Shown here piece after piece: positions 1-6,028 of a DNA stretch of 10,679 nt. The notes below the pieces were generated by a model. The model saw only the letters and a program-made list of their open reading frames with translations, made no database searches and was not told the origin of the DNA. The first letter of the stretch is position 1, and each line of letters begins with the position of its first letter. The stretch is from CAVQFC01 sp036497895 (lineage in GTDB: Bacteria; Acidobacteriota; Vicinamibacteria; Vicinamibacterales; CAVVIG01). Location: the NCBI GenBank assembly GCA_036497895.1, contig DASXIR010000279.1, forward strand, positions 1 through 10,679. The letters run 5' to 3'. Both the position numbers and the translations under genes were made by a program.

Positions 1-327
1 CAAAGCTTCACGCCGGTCAACCCGCTCTGGCCGGGGGCGCTACCGCCGGGAACCTCCGGTCATGCACGCCTTGGCCCAGGCTGGGCGCCGCAAACGCTGG
101 TGTCCTTCGACGGCCACGTCTTCGACAGTCCGCCAATCGACGAACAACGGGTGTTCGACCTGCTCGACCGGGGATTCGATCCGCAGGGTGCGCTCAACTG
201 GATGAACAGCAATGGGTATCCGACCGTCGGCGTCTACTATCCCGGGCCGCAGGTGATCGGGTTCCCCTACACCTACATGGCGCTGGTCAACGGCGCGTGG
301 GAACTGGTGATCCGGGTCGGCGGGTAG
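1..327 (+). CDS. C-terminal part of an unrecognised protein (5' truncated by window)
   Basis: The frame is open from the first base to a TAG stop and gives 108 residues of a longer protein; its start lies outside the window. The visible part is rich in Pro, Gly and aromatic residues, with a segment reading GALNWMNSNGYPTVGVYYPG near residues 63-82, and ends ELVIRVGG. I do not recognise a family. There is no obvious membrane segment or repeat. The composition would suit a secreted or surface protein with beta structure, but this is only an impression. It is followed 42 bp later by an outer-membrane protein gene in the same direction, so the two may share a transcript. Being the real frame is supported by its lack of stops in GC-rich DNA and by the fit of the next gene behind it. 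An internal GTG at 100 could be mistaken for the start; the open frame upstream argues against that. Confidence 0.6.
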   Translation, partial: QSFTPVNPLWPGALPPGTSGHARLGPGWAPQTLVSFDGHVFDSPPIDEQRVFDLLDRGFDPQGALNWMNSNGYPTVGVYYPGPQVIGFPYTYMALVNGAWELVIRVGG

Positions 328-369
328 CGACACACCATGGCCACGCGTTGGTTCGAGGAGCAGAACTGG

Positions 370-1041
370 ATGAAATTACCTTTCGCGCCGCTGATGGTGA
401 TGCTTGCGTTCGCCGGTGCTGCCAGCGCGCAGACGTCCACACCGCTGCGTTCCCCGGCCGCCGATGCCGGCTATGTGGAAGCGGTAGGGCAGGCTGCGTT
501 CAGCGATGTCACCAGTCAGTCCTACGGCGTCGAGGCCGGCTTCAGTGTGAGCCCGCACCTGCAGCTCTACGCCGACATCGGGTTCACGCGTGACGTTGCG
601 CCGACGTCGTTCTCGGACGCGGCCGGCACGATCGCTGGAGGTCTCTCTCAGGTCCAGTCGAACGTCGGCTACACGGCGAAGGAACCGGCAACCTTCGGCG
701 TATTCGGGATCAGGTACAGCGTCAACGTCGCAGGCAGCAGGGCGACGCCGTACCTGAAGACCGGTTTCGGTCTCGCCCACCTGAAGCGGGAGGCCGCATT
801 CACGGTCGCCGGCGCCGACGTGACCGCCAACCTGAGTCAGGATCAATACGGCAACATCGTGCTCGGATCTGACCTGTCGGGAAGTTCCAACAAGGCGATG
901 TTCGAATTCGGCGGCGGTGTCGCGCTCCCGCTTTTCAGCCACCTCCTGATCGATTTACAAGCACGATACGACCGTATCTTCGCTGACCCTGCCGGCATCA
1001 ACCTGATCCGGGCGGGCGTCGGGATCGGTGTCCGGTTCTGA
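370..1041 (+). CDS. Outer-membrane beta-barrel protein
   Basis: A 223-residue exported protein. Residues 1-20 form a signal peptide (MKLP, then a hydrophobic core) with a cleavage site ASA|Q after residue 20. The mature part alternates polar and hydrophobic residues in Gly-rich strands typical of small eight-stranded barrels (OmpA/OMP_b-brl type), and the last residue is Phe (GVGIGVRF), the usual BAM recognition end. It should sit in the outer membrane; ligand and role are unknown. I chose the ATG at 370 over the in-frame ATG at 337 because it places the signal peptide at the N terminus and has a GAGGAG ribosome site at 355-360, nine bases upstream. The longer form would add 11 polar residues before the signal peptide. 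It precedes the DUF5989/MBOAT genes by only 39 bp, so it may be co-transcribed with them, although that would not by itself show a shared function. Confidence 0.82.
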   Translation: MKLPFAPLMVMLAFAGAASAQTSTPLRSPAADAGYVEAVGQAAFSDVTSQSYGVEAGFSVSPHLQLYADIGFTRDVAPTSFSDAAGTIAGGLSQVQSNVGYTAKEPATFGVFGIRYSVNVAGSRATPYLKTGFGLAHLKREAAFTVAGADVTANLSQDQYGNIVLGSDLSGSSNKAMFEFGGGVALPLFSHLLIDLQARYDRIFADPAGINLIRAGVGIGVRF

Positions 1042-1080
1042 AATTCCTGCGGTAAGATCGCGACCCGAAGAGAGGAACCG

Positions 1081-1239
1081 ATGGCGGACTCGCAGATCGT
1101 TCGAGCCTTGTGGGCCTTTCTCAAATCCGAGAAGGATTTCGCGCTGGCATCGATCGCCGTCGTGCTGGTGGTGCTTGGAACATTGCTCGTTTCTTTTGCC
1201 GGGCGAGGTTTCGCGCCGTTCGTCTATGCCGGCTTTTGA
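1081..1239 (+). CDS. DUF5989 / SxtK-like small membrane protein (52 aa)
   Basis: A short gene of 52 codons that length filters easily miss. The protein begins MADSQIVRALWAFLKSEKDF, follows with one strongly hydrophobic helix at about residues 21-40 (ALASIAVVLVVLGTLLVSFA), and ends APFVYAGF. This layout (FLK.EK motif, single membrane helix, C-terminal APF[IV]Y..F) matches the DUF5989 family as I remember it, to which SxtK of saxitoxin clusters belongs. Family length is about 50 residues, so it is full length. The function of the family is not known; members often sit beside SxtJ-like proteins, carbamoyltransferases or surface-polymer modification genes. An AGAGGA ribosome site lies at 1071-1076, and a possible -10 hexamer TAAGAT at 1053-1058, which would let this gene start the operon. 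It lies 79 bp before an MBOAT acyltransferase, which suggests a partner role in a membrane acylation complex (inference). Confidence 0.8.
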   Translation: MADSQIVRALWAFLKSEKDFALASIAVVLVVLGTLLVSFAGRGFAPFVYAGF

Positions 1240-1254
1240 TTTCAGTGCTCAGGC

Positions 1255-1289
1255 TTCAGATTTCGTACTTCACACTTCCAGTTTCTAAC
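1255..1289 (+). repeat. Degenerate heptamer array (TTC every 7 nt) in spacer
   Basis: Five consecutive 7-nt units each begin with TTC: TTCAGAT, TTCGTAC, TTCACAC, TTCCAGT, TTCTAAC. Looser copies flank them (TTCAGTG at 1241, TCTAAGA at 1291, ACTTCCAG at 1303). On the other strand it reads as repeated GAA-rich units such as CTGGAAGTGTGAAGT. It fills most of the 79-bp gap between the DUF5989 and MBOAT genes, is AT-richer than its surroundings and shows no good hairpin. It could be a decayed short tandem repeat, a transcript-level regulatory stretch, or simple-sequence drift. Confidence 0.5.
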
Positions 1290-1318
1290 GTCTAAGACCC
1301 TTACTTCCAGGTTCAAGA

Positions 1319-2476
1319 GTGTTCATCGAGCCGAGATTCGTGCTCGTCACCGTGCTCTGCTGGGTCACGCTCGCGCTGACGCCGGCGAGGTTACGCTCGC
1401 ACGCGCTGGTCGGTTGGAGCATCGTCTTATATCTGCTGTATGCGCCGCAGGCACTGATCTTCGTCAGCGCCGCCATTCTCCTGACCTATCTGGCTGCGGC
1501 CGGGCGCCGTAAGTGGATCGTCATCATCCTCGTCTCCGGCCTCCTGGCCTATTTCAAACGCCCGGCTGGCCTCGCCGGCGCAATGTCGACGAGCGCAGTC
1601 GATCTCCAGGGCGGCGGCGTGCTGGTGCCGCTCGGCTTTTCGTATATGGCGCTCGAGTTGATTCACTACGCCATCGAGACCAGCCGCGGCCGCATTCGCC
1701 AGACGTCGTTCGTCGATTTCGCGGCGTTCGCGTTGTTCTTTCCGTGCCGCGTTGCCGGCCCGATCAAGCGCTTCAACGACTTCACGGCGTCAGTTGCAGC
1801 CGCCGAATGCTCCGCGGTCGAGGTTTACCACGGCTGCTTCCGGATCTTGTCCGGCCTGATCAAGAAGGGCGTGCTCGCCGACCCGCTGGCCCGGGCCTCG
1901 GCCGGTGTCACCGCTGCGACCACAGCCGGTCAGGCGTGGGAGGCCATGTTCGCGTACTCGTTGTCGCTCTACCTCGACTTCAGCGCGTACTCCGACTTCG
2001 CGATCGGAGTGTCACGCCTGATGGGGATTCGGGTACCCGAGAATTTCAACTGGCCGTACTTCAGCTCGAACATCCAGGACTTCTGGAATCGGTGGCATAT
2101 CAGCCTCTCGTTCTGGGTGCGCGACTATGTGTTCACGAACACGGGCCGGCAGTTGTTCAAGACCAGGCTCAAGGCGAGTCCCGGCATCATCGCTGGAACC
2201 AGCTACCTCGCGACGTTCCTCGTCGTCGGCGCCTGGCACGGGCTGTCCCTGAATTTCCTGGTGTGGGGCGCGTATCACGGCCTGTTCGTGACCGCGTTTC
2301 ACTTTTATAAGCTCGCGCTGCCCGATCGAATTGCATCGAGCCGTTTTTATCAGTCGCGGTTGGTCTCGATCGCCGGGATGGGCCTCACTTTCGTGCTGGT
2401 CACCATCGGCTGGGTCTTCTTCCGGCTCGACCTGCTTGACGCGGGGCGGGTGCTTCGCCTGATGCTGGTCAACTAG
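1319..2476 (+). CDS. MBOAT family O-acyltransferase, DltB-like
   Basis: A 385-residue polytopic membrane protein that should take an acyl group from a cytoplasmic thioester and pass it across the membrane to an extracytoplasmic acceptor. Visible MBOAT hallmarks: FPCRVAGPIKRFNDF (141-155, the family's GPI motif), LYLDFSAYSDFAIGVSRLMG (217-236), NFNWPY (242-247), DFWNRWHISLSFWVRDYVF (254-272, with His260), and VVGAWHG (302-308, with the presumed catalytic His307) followed by GAYHG (317-321). The DFWNRWH.SLSFW..D wording and the short length are closer to DltB (about 400 residues) than to AlgI (about 470-520). The GTG at 1319 is the first usable start: a TAA lies in frame at 1286, and the next Met is near residue 89. 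No clear ribosome site precedes it. The carrier-protein gene follows after 14 bp, as dltC follows dltB. MBOAT membership is firm; the substrate is unknown. Confidence 0.9.
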   Translation: MFIEPRFVLVTVLCWVTLALTPARLRSHALVGWSIVLYLLYAPQALIFVSAAILLTYLAAAGRRKWIVIILVSGLLAYFKRPAGLAGAMSTSAVDLQGGGVLVPLGFSYMALELIHYAIETSRGRIRQTSFVDFAAFALFFPCRVAGPIKRFNDFTASVAAAECSAVEVYHGCFRILSGLIKKGVLADPLARASAGVTAATTAGQAWEAMFAYSLSLYLDFSAYSDFAIGVSRLMGIRVPENFNWPYFSSNIQDFWNRWHISLSFWVRDYVFTNTGRQLFKTRLKASPGIIAGTSYLATFLVVGAWHGLSLNFLVWGAYHGLFVTAFHFYKLALPDRIASSRFYQSRLVSIAGMGLTFVLVTIGWVFFRLDLLDAGRVLRLMLVN

Positions 2477-2490
2477 AATGGTGGGGCGCC

Positions 2491-2751
2491 ATGCCCATCT
2501 CTGAAAAAGTCCGCGAATTCGTCGAGATCAAATTTCGTCCGCGCCGGAACGGACGGGCATTCGATGACGACACGCCGTTGTTTTCGAGCGGCATCGTCGA
2601 CTCGTTTGGTGTGCTCGAGCTGATCGCCTTTCTCGAAGACACGTTCGGGATCGAGATTGATACCAACGCCCGCGAAGTGCGCGATTTCGACACCGTGCGC
2701 AAGATCGCGGGCCTGGTGCAGAGCGTCCCGGGTAGTCCGGGCGAAGGATGA
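2491..2751 (+). CDS. Acyl carrier protein (DltC-like layout)
   Basis: An 86-residue carrier protein. The motif SSGIVDSFGVLELIAFLEDTFGIEI (from residue 32) contains Ser38, the expected 4'-phosphopantetheine attachment site in the DSF context, followed by the hydrophobic recognition helix and a C-terminal FDTVRKIAGLV helix. It is of the stand-alone type dedicated to one pathway rather than the acidic housekeeping AcpP: DSFG replaces the usual DSLD, and the N terminus is basic (FRPRRNGR). The gene sits 14 bp after the MBOAT gene and its TGA overlaps the next gene's ATG, so the three are surely translated together. The likely job is to present an acyl thioester to the MBOAT protein, as DltC does for DltB (inference). 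A GGTGGGG stretch just upstream is a mediocre ribosome site. A TAGAAT hexamer overlaps the upstream stop at 2474-2479. Confidence 0.93.
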   Translation: MPISEKVREFVEIKFRPRRNGRAFDDDTPLFSSGIVDSFGVLELIAFLEDTFGIEIDTNAREVRDFDTVRKIAGLVQSVPGSPGEG

Positions 2752-3701
2752 TGAACGAGTACGAGCTGATCCTCGGCCTGCCGCATACCAATCACCAGGG
2801 CCTGGCAGAGCATCTCCTTCTGCAGTGGGCGGGCCACTACCACTGGACTTCGCTCGCGCGTGCCATCGGCACACCGCTCTCAGCACTTCGCACGGCCAGC
2901 GGCCACGAGGTCTACGCTACGTTCTATTTCGTCGAAGAGCGTTTCCCCGATCAGGCCCTGCCCGACATGTTCCAGCTCGACGACCGGCTTCAGTTCGCGG
3001 TGTTCCTGCGTGCCTACAAAGGCATTTCGGTCGAGACCAAGATTGTCTTCGATCACGCGGATCGACTGAGGGACTGGATCGCCACGTCTCCGGCGTCGCT
3101 GTCCGACGAGGCGGCTCGTGCGCACCCGTTTGTCCGCATGGCAACGATCTTCATCACGCCCGAGACTGGCAACAGCCGCCTGAAGGTGGCGAGTCCGGCG
3201 GGGATCGACTTCTCCCGTATCGCCGCGCTGCCCAACGACGACAATCCCTACCAGTTGACCAGGCTCGCACGCGAGATGGGCACGTTGGGACTGACCGCTG
3301 ACCCGTGGACGGCGGTCACTCCGCTCGATGGCCATGAAAGTGTCTACGCCATCGACATCGACCGGGACACCAACGGTGCCGGGCTGTTCTACTTTGCGAA
3401 CTACGTGACGGTCATGGACCGGGCGGAGCGCGCCGCCCTGATCGCCGCCCGACATTGTTCGAGTGATGCGATCGCCGGTCGTTGTGTCGAGCACCGTCGC
3501 ATTGCCTATTTCGGCAACGTGTCTACGAGCGACAGCATACGGACGCGGGTGTTCGCGTTTCAACGGCCCGACGATCCCTCGCGTGTGGCCTTGCGCTACG
3601 AGATGCGTCGCGACGAGGACGGCGAACTGATTTGCCTCTCCGAAGCGGTCAAGAAGCTTGGTTCGATCGCCGGCGAGCACGCGGATCAGCATGCCGGCTG
3701 A
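2748..3701 (+). CDS. LnmK / Pnap_2097-like double-hotdog protein
   Basis: A 317-residue soluble protein with two similar-sized halves. The first half has LGLPHTNHQGLAEHLLLQWA (9-28) and GHYHW, then VYATFYFVEERF (55-66) and a beta segment LQFAVFLRAYKGISVETKIV (81-100). The second half has DRDTNGAGLFYFANYVTVMD (205-224) and ends with a strand-rich region. This wording fits the LnmK-type double hotdog family (biosynthetic Pnap_2097 family), as far as I can judge from memory. LnmK of leinamycin synthesis loads methylmalonyl from CoA onto a carrier protein and decarboxylates it to propionyl-ACP; the tyrosine-rich stretch at 56-60 is a candidate for its active Tyr, unproven. The gene overlaps the carrier-protein gene by 4 bp (ATGA), which supports acting on that protein. 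ATG 2748 and ATG 2751 are both possible: GAAGG ends directly at 2747, so the second gives a more usual spacing. A plain acyl-ACP thioesterase or dehydratase remains possible. Confidence 0.68.
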   Translation: MMNEYELILGLPHTNHQGLAEHLLLQWAGHYHWTSLARAIGTPLSALRTASGHEVYATFYFVEERFPDQALPDMFQLDDRLQFAVFLRAYKGISVETKIVFDHADRLRDWIATSPASLSDEAARAHPFVRMATIFITPETGNSRLKVASPAGIDFSRIAALPNDDNPYQLTRLAREMGTLGLTADPWTAVTPLDGHESVYAIDIDRDTNGAGLFYFANYVTVMDRAERAALIAARHCSSDAIAGRCVEHRRIAYFGNVSTSDSIRTRVFAFQRPDDPSRVALRYEMRRDEDGELICLSEAVKKLGSIAGEHADQHAG

Positions 3702-4848
3702 AACGCCTGCGATCCGGTGGCCGGCGGCGGCCCGGTTTGCCCGTGTTTGTGAAGTCCTGATCATCATCGCCTGGACGCTGCTGGTCGCTCGAGATCAGTA
3801 CGGCGTAGCCTGGCTTCAGCCACACGACCTCGCGCTCGATGCTGCGTTTCTAGTCGCGGTTCTCGGAGTCATCGCCGGCAGCATTGCGGCGAGACGTCCG
3901 GTCTCCTCAGCGCCGGACCTGGCGCTGCGGTTTGCGTTTCGCACGTTGGTGATCGTCCTTGCCCTGATCGGGGCCGAGTACGTGCTTCGCTTCGTCTACC
4001 GCCAGCAGCACTCGAGCGGCAACGCCGGCGATTTCGTGGCTCGCCATGGCGGTGGGCCGGCGATCGTGAACAACAGTCTCGGCTTTCGCGATCGCGAGAT
4101 CCCTCCCAAGCGTCCCGACCGCTATCGCGTCGCCGTCGTCGGCGACTCGTTTTCCTGGGGGCAGGGGATCGAGGCGAGCGAGCGGTTCTCGGACGTCGTT
4201 GGCGCCCTGCTCGGTCCACGCTACGAAGTCTTCAACTTCGGCCAGCCCGGCACGCCCGATCACCTCGAACAGTTGAAGCAGGTCCTGCCGACATCGCCCG
4301 ATTTCATCCTGTTGCAGCTCTATGTCAACGACTTCGAGACACCGCAGATGGAGCGGCCGCGGCCATATCCGCTGTTGCCGCCATCGCTGCACCACGATCT
4401 TGAAGAATCGTCGCTGTTTTACGACTTACTGAATCTGCAGTTTTCTCTGCTGCAGTCCGAGCTCGGGATCGTCGACAGTTACGAGCAATATCTGTCGCGC
4501 AATCTGAAGGATCCGGCGTCACCGAACGCGCGGCAGTCGGTCGCGGCGATTCACGCGTTCGTCAATGCCGCGCGTCATGCCGGAATTCCGTGCGGCATCG
4601 TGTTGTTCCCGGCGGCCGATGCGATGGGACCGGACGGGTCGTACCCGTTCGGCTATCTCCACAATCGCGTCCGGACGATTTGCACGGACGAATCAATTCC
4701 GTGCGTCGATCTCCTGCCGGCGTTCTCAAAAGTCAAGGACCCGCGGACGATGTGGGTGAGTCAGTTCGATGCGCACCCGAACGCCATGGCCAACCGCCGC
4801 GCGGCGCAGGAGATTCTGCAAACCTTCGCACCGGTCTGGCGTCGCTGA
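3691..4848 (+). CDS. Membrane-anchored SGNH/GDSL hydrolase family protein
   Basis: A 385-residue protein with about three N-terminal membrane helices (roughly residues 17-34, 47-66, 82-102) and a C-terminal SGNH domain. Catalytic blocks are visible: GDSFSWGQGI (151-160) with nucleophile Ser153, NFGQPGTPDH (182-191) as the Gly block, YVNDFE (211-216) as the Asn block, and FDAHPNAMANR (359-369) with Asp360 and His362. The domain should face the periplasm. Proteins of this kind accept acyl groups from MBOAT partners (DltD, PatB, AlgX/AlgJ) or hydrolyse acyl esters, so it is the probable final acyltransferase of this gene set (inference). I chose ATG 3691, which overlaps the preceding gene by 11 bp; a TTG at 3658 would add 11 polar residues and overlap more. 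No strong ribosome site is visible, in keeping with translational coupling. This is the last gene of the set before a 119-bp gap. Confidence 0.88.
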   Translation: MPAETPAIRWPAAARFARVCEVLIIIAWTLLVARDQYGVAWLQPHDLALDAAFLVAVLGVIAGSIAARRPVSSAPDLALRFAFRTLVIVLALIGAEYVLRFVYRQQHSSGNAGDFVARHGGGPAIVNNSLGFRDREIPPKRPDRYRVAVVGDSFSWGQGIEASERFSDVVGALLGPRYEVFNFGQPGTPDHLEQLKQVLPTSPDFILLQLYVNDFETPQMERPRPYPLLPPSLHHDLEESSLFYDLLNLQFSLLQSELGIVDSYEQYLSRNLKDPASPNARQSVAAIHAFVNAARHAGIPCGIVLFPAADAMGPDGSYPFGYLHNRVRTICTDESIPCVDLLPAFSKVKDPRTMWVSQFDAHPNAMANRRAAQEILQTFAPVWRR

Positions 4849-4904
4849 GGTGTGGCGGGCCGGAGCGGCCAGCGGGACCTTTCGCCGCAAGGGCAATTCC
4901 TCTA

Positions 4905-4934
4905 TTGACAAATATCAAACAAGTGTTTTATACA
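4905..4934 (+). promoter_or_regulatory. Sigma70-type promoter for the efflux operon
   Basis: A perfect -35 TTGACA at 4905-4910 is followed by an 18-bp spacer and a -10 candidate TATACA (4929-4934; four of six consensus bases). It lies in the most AT-rich patch of the window, within the only gap over 100 bp, 34 bp before the membrane-fusion gene. The 5' part of this gap (4849-4904) holds only a short GC hairpin at 4858-4870. Confidence 0.7.
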
Positions 4935-4943
4935 TACGTTTGA
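4915..4943 (+). promoter_or_regulatory. Candidate TetR-type operator dyads
   Basis: Two dyads are seen. AAACA-AG-TGTTT at 4917-4928 is a perfect 12-bp inverted repeat between the -35 and -10. TCAAAC (4915-4920) and GTTTGA (4938-4943) are perfect 6-bp arms 17 bp apart that enclose the -10. A dimer bound to either would block RNA polymerase. The TetR-family repressor encoded by the last gene of the operon is the obvious candidate ligand; that link is inferred from position alone. Confidence 0.45.
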
Positions 4944-4967
4944 CTGATTCGCTCCTGAGCCTACGCT

Positions 4968-6014
4968 ATGAAGCTTAAACGTGCGATTTTTCTCCTGATT
5001 CTTGCGCTTGTCGTCGGTGGCGGGACCTACGTCTACCTGCACCTGCCGACCGCGCCGGTCATGCTGACCGGGATCGTCACCACCAACGACGTGATCGTCA
5101 GCCCCCAGATTACCGGGCAGATCAGCCAGCTTCTGGTCTCCGAGGGCGACCTGGTCAAGAAGAATCAGCTGATCGCCGTCCTCACGCCTGACGAGCTGCG
5201 CGCCGACACCACCTACTTCGCCCAGAACGTTCAGGGCCTGTCCTCGCAGGTTCGCGAGTCGGAAGCGGCGCTTCGGTTCCAGGAGCAGCAGACGCGCGAC
5301 CAGATCCGACAGGCGGAATCCATGCTCGCGTCCACCGAAGCTCAGGTGGATGCCGCGACGGCGGATCTCGAAAACTTGAAGCTGCAGTACACCCGCACAC
5401 AAAACCTGTCGCAGCAGAAGGTCGTCTCGCAGCAGGAACTCGATCAGGCGAGAACGTCAGCCAACTCCGCCCAGGCGAAGCTGGACGGGTTGAAACGGCA
5501 GGTCGAAGCGCAGCGCGCCGCCGTCGCGCTCGCGCGGTCAACAGCCGAGCAGAGCGCGGTCAAGCGCAGCCAGGTCCAGACCAACGAGCACATGCAGGCC
5601 GCCGCGTCCGCCCAGCAGGCGAAAGCGGACGTCCGGCTCAAGTACACCGAGCTTCACGCGCCGATTGACGGCATCGTTGACGTGCGGGCGGCTCGCATCG
5701 GCGAGGTGGTGACCTCAGGCCAGCCGGTTGTGACACTGATCAACGAAGACGATCTCTGGATTCGCGCCGACGTCGAAGAGAGCTACATCGACCGCCTCCG
5801 CATGGGCGACAAGCTGACCATTCGCCTGCCATCTGGCCTCGAGCGTCAGGGAACCATCTTCTATCGCGGCGCCGACGCCGGGTTTGCCACGCAGCGCGAC
5901 GTCAGCCGCACCAAGCGCGATATCAAGACCTTCGAGATTCGGCTGCGGGTCGACAACTCGGATCGGAAGCTCGCCGTCGGCATGACGGCCTACGTGATGA
6001 TGCCCGTCTCTTAG
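4968..6014 (+). CDS. HlyD-family membrane fusion protein (YbhG/EmrA-like)
   Basis: A 348-residue periplasmic adaptor anchored by one N-terminal helix (residues 6-24). Order of parts: barrel-sandwich (lipoyl-like) half NDVIVSPQITGQISQLLVSEGD (from residue 40), a long Gln/Ala-rich coiled-coil hairpin (about 85-222), the second lipoyl half LHAPIDGIVDVRAARIGEVV (229-248), then a beta-barrel segment with DDLWIRADVEESYI and a C-terminal end VGMTAYVMM. It should bridge the inner-membrane ABC exporter to an outer-membrane channel; no TolC-like gene is in the window. It is the first gene of a transport operon, with the ATPase gene starting 14 bp after its stop. The ATG at 4968 has no evident ribosome site, but it places the membrane anchor at the N terminus as the family requires. 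Confidence 0.92.
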   Translation: MKLKRAIFLLILALVVGGGTYVYLHLPTAPVMLTGIVTTNDVIVSPQITGQISQLLVSEGDLVKKNQLIAVLTPDELRADTTYFAQNVQGLSSQVRESEAALRFQEQQTRDQIRQAESMLASTEAQVDAATADLENLKLQYTRTQNLSQQKVVSQQELDQARTSANSAQAKLDGLKRQVEAQRAAVALARSTAEQSAVKRSQVQTNEHMQAAASAQQAKADVRLKYTELHAPIDGIVDVRAARIGEVVTSGQPVVTLINEDDLWIRADVEESYIDRLRMGDKLTIRLPSGLERQGTIFYRGADAGFATQRDVSRTKRDIKTFEIRLRVDNSDRKLAVGMTAYVMMPVS

Positions 6015-6028
6015 CGCAGAGTCCGCTG

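Noticed and set aside
1028..1288. 86-codon frame overlapping the end of the outer-membrane gene and the DUF5989 gene
   Set aside because: Its product is Arg/Ser/Pro-rich with no family; the overlapping frame 1081-1239 has a ribosome site and clear DUF5989 features.
1513..2310. 265-codon frame on the + strand inside the MBOAT gene
   Set aside because: Out-of-frame reading of the MBOAT gene; Arg/Pro-rich product with no hydrophobic segments.
2436..2441. TTGACG as a -35 box for TAGAAT at 2474
   Set aside because: The spacer would be 32 bp, far too long for a sigma70 promoter.
2880..3767. 295-codon - strand frame opposite the LnmK-like gene
   Set aside because: The + strand frame has family motifs and a 4-bp coupled start with the ACP gene; the - strand product looks like random translation (Arg, Val, Gly, His-rich).
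4858..4870. Hairpin GGCCG-GAG-CGGCC after the SGNH gene as an intrinsic terminator
   Set aside because: Only a 5-bp stem and no T-run follows; a factor-dependent stop is possible but cannot be shown from sequence.
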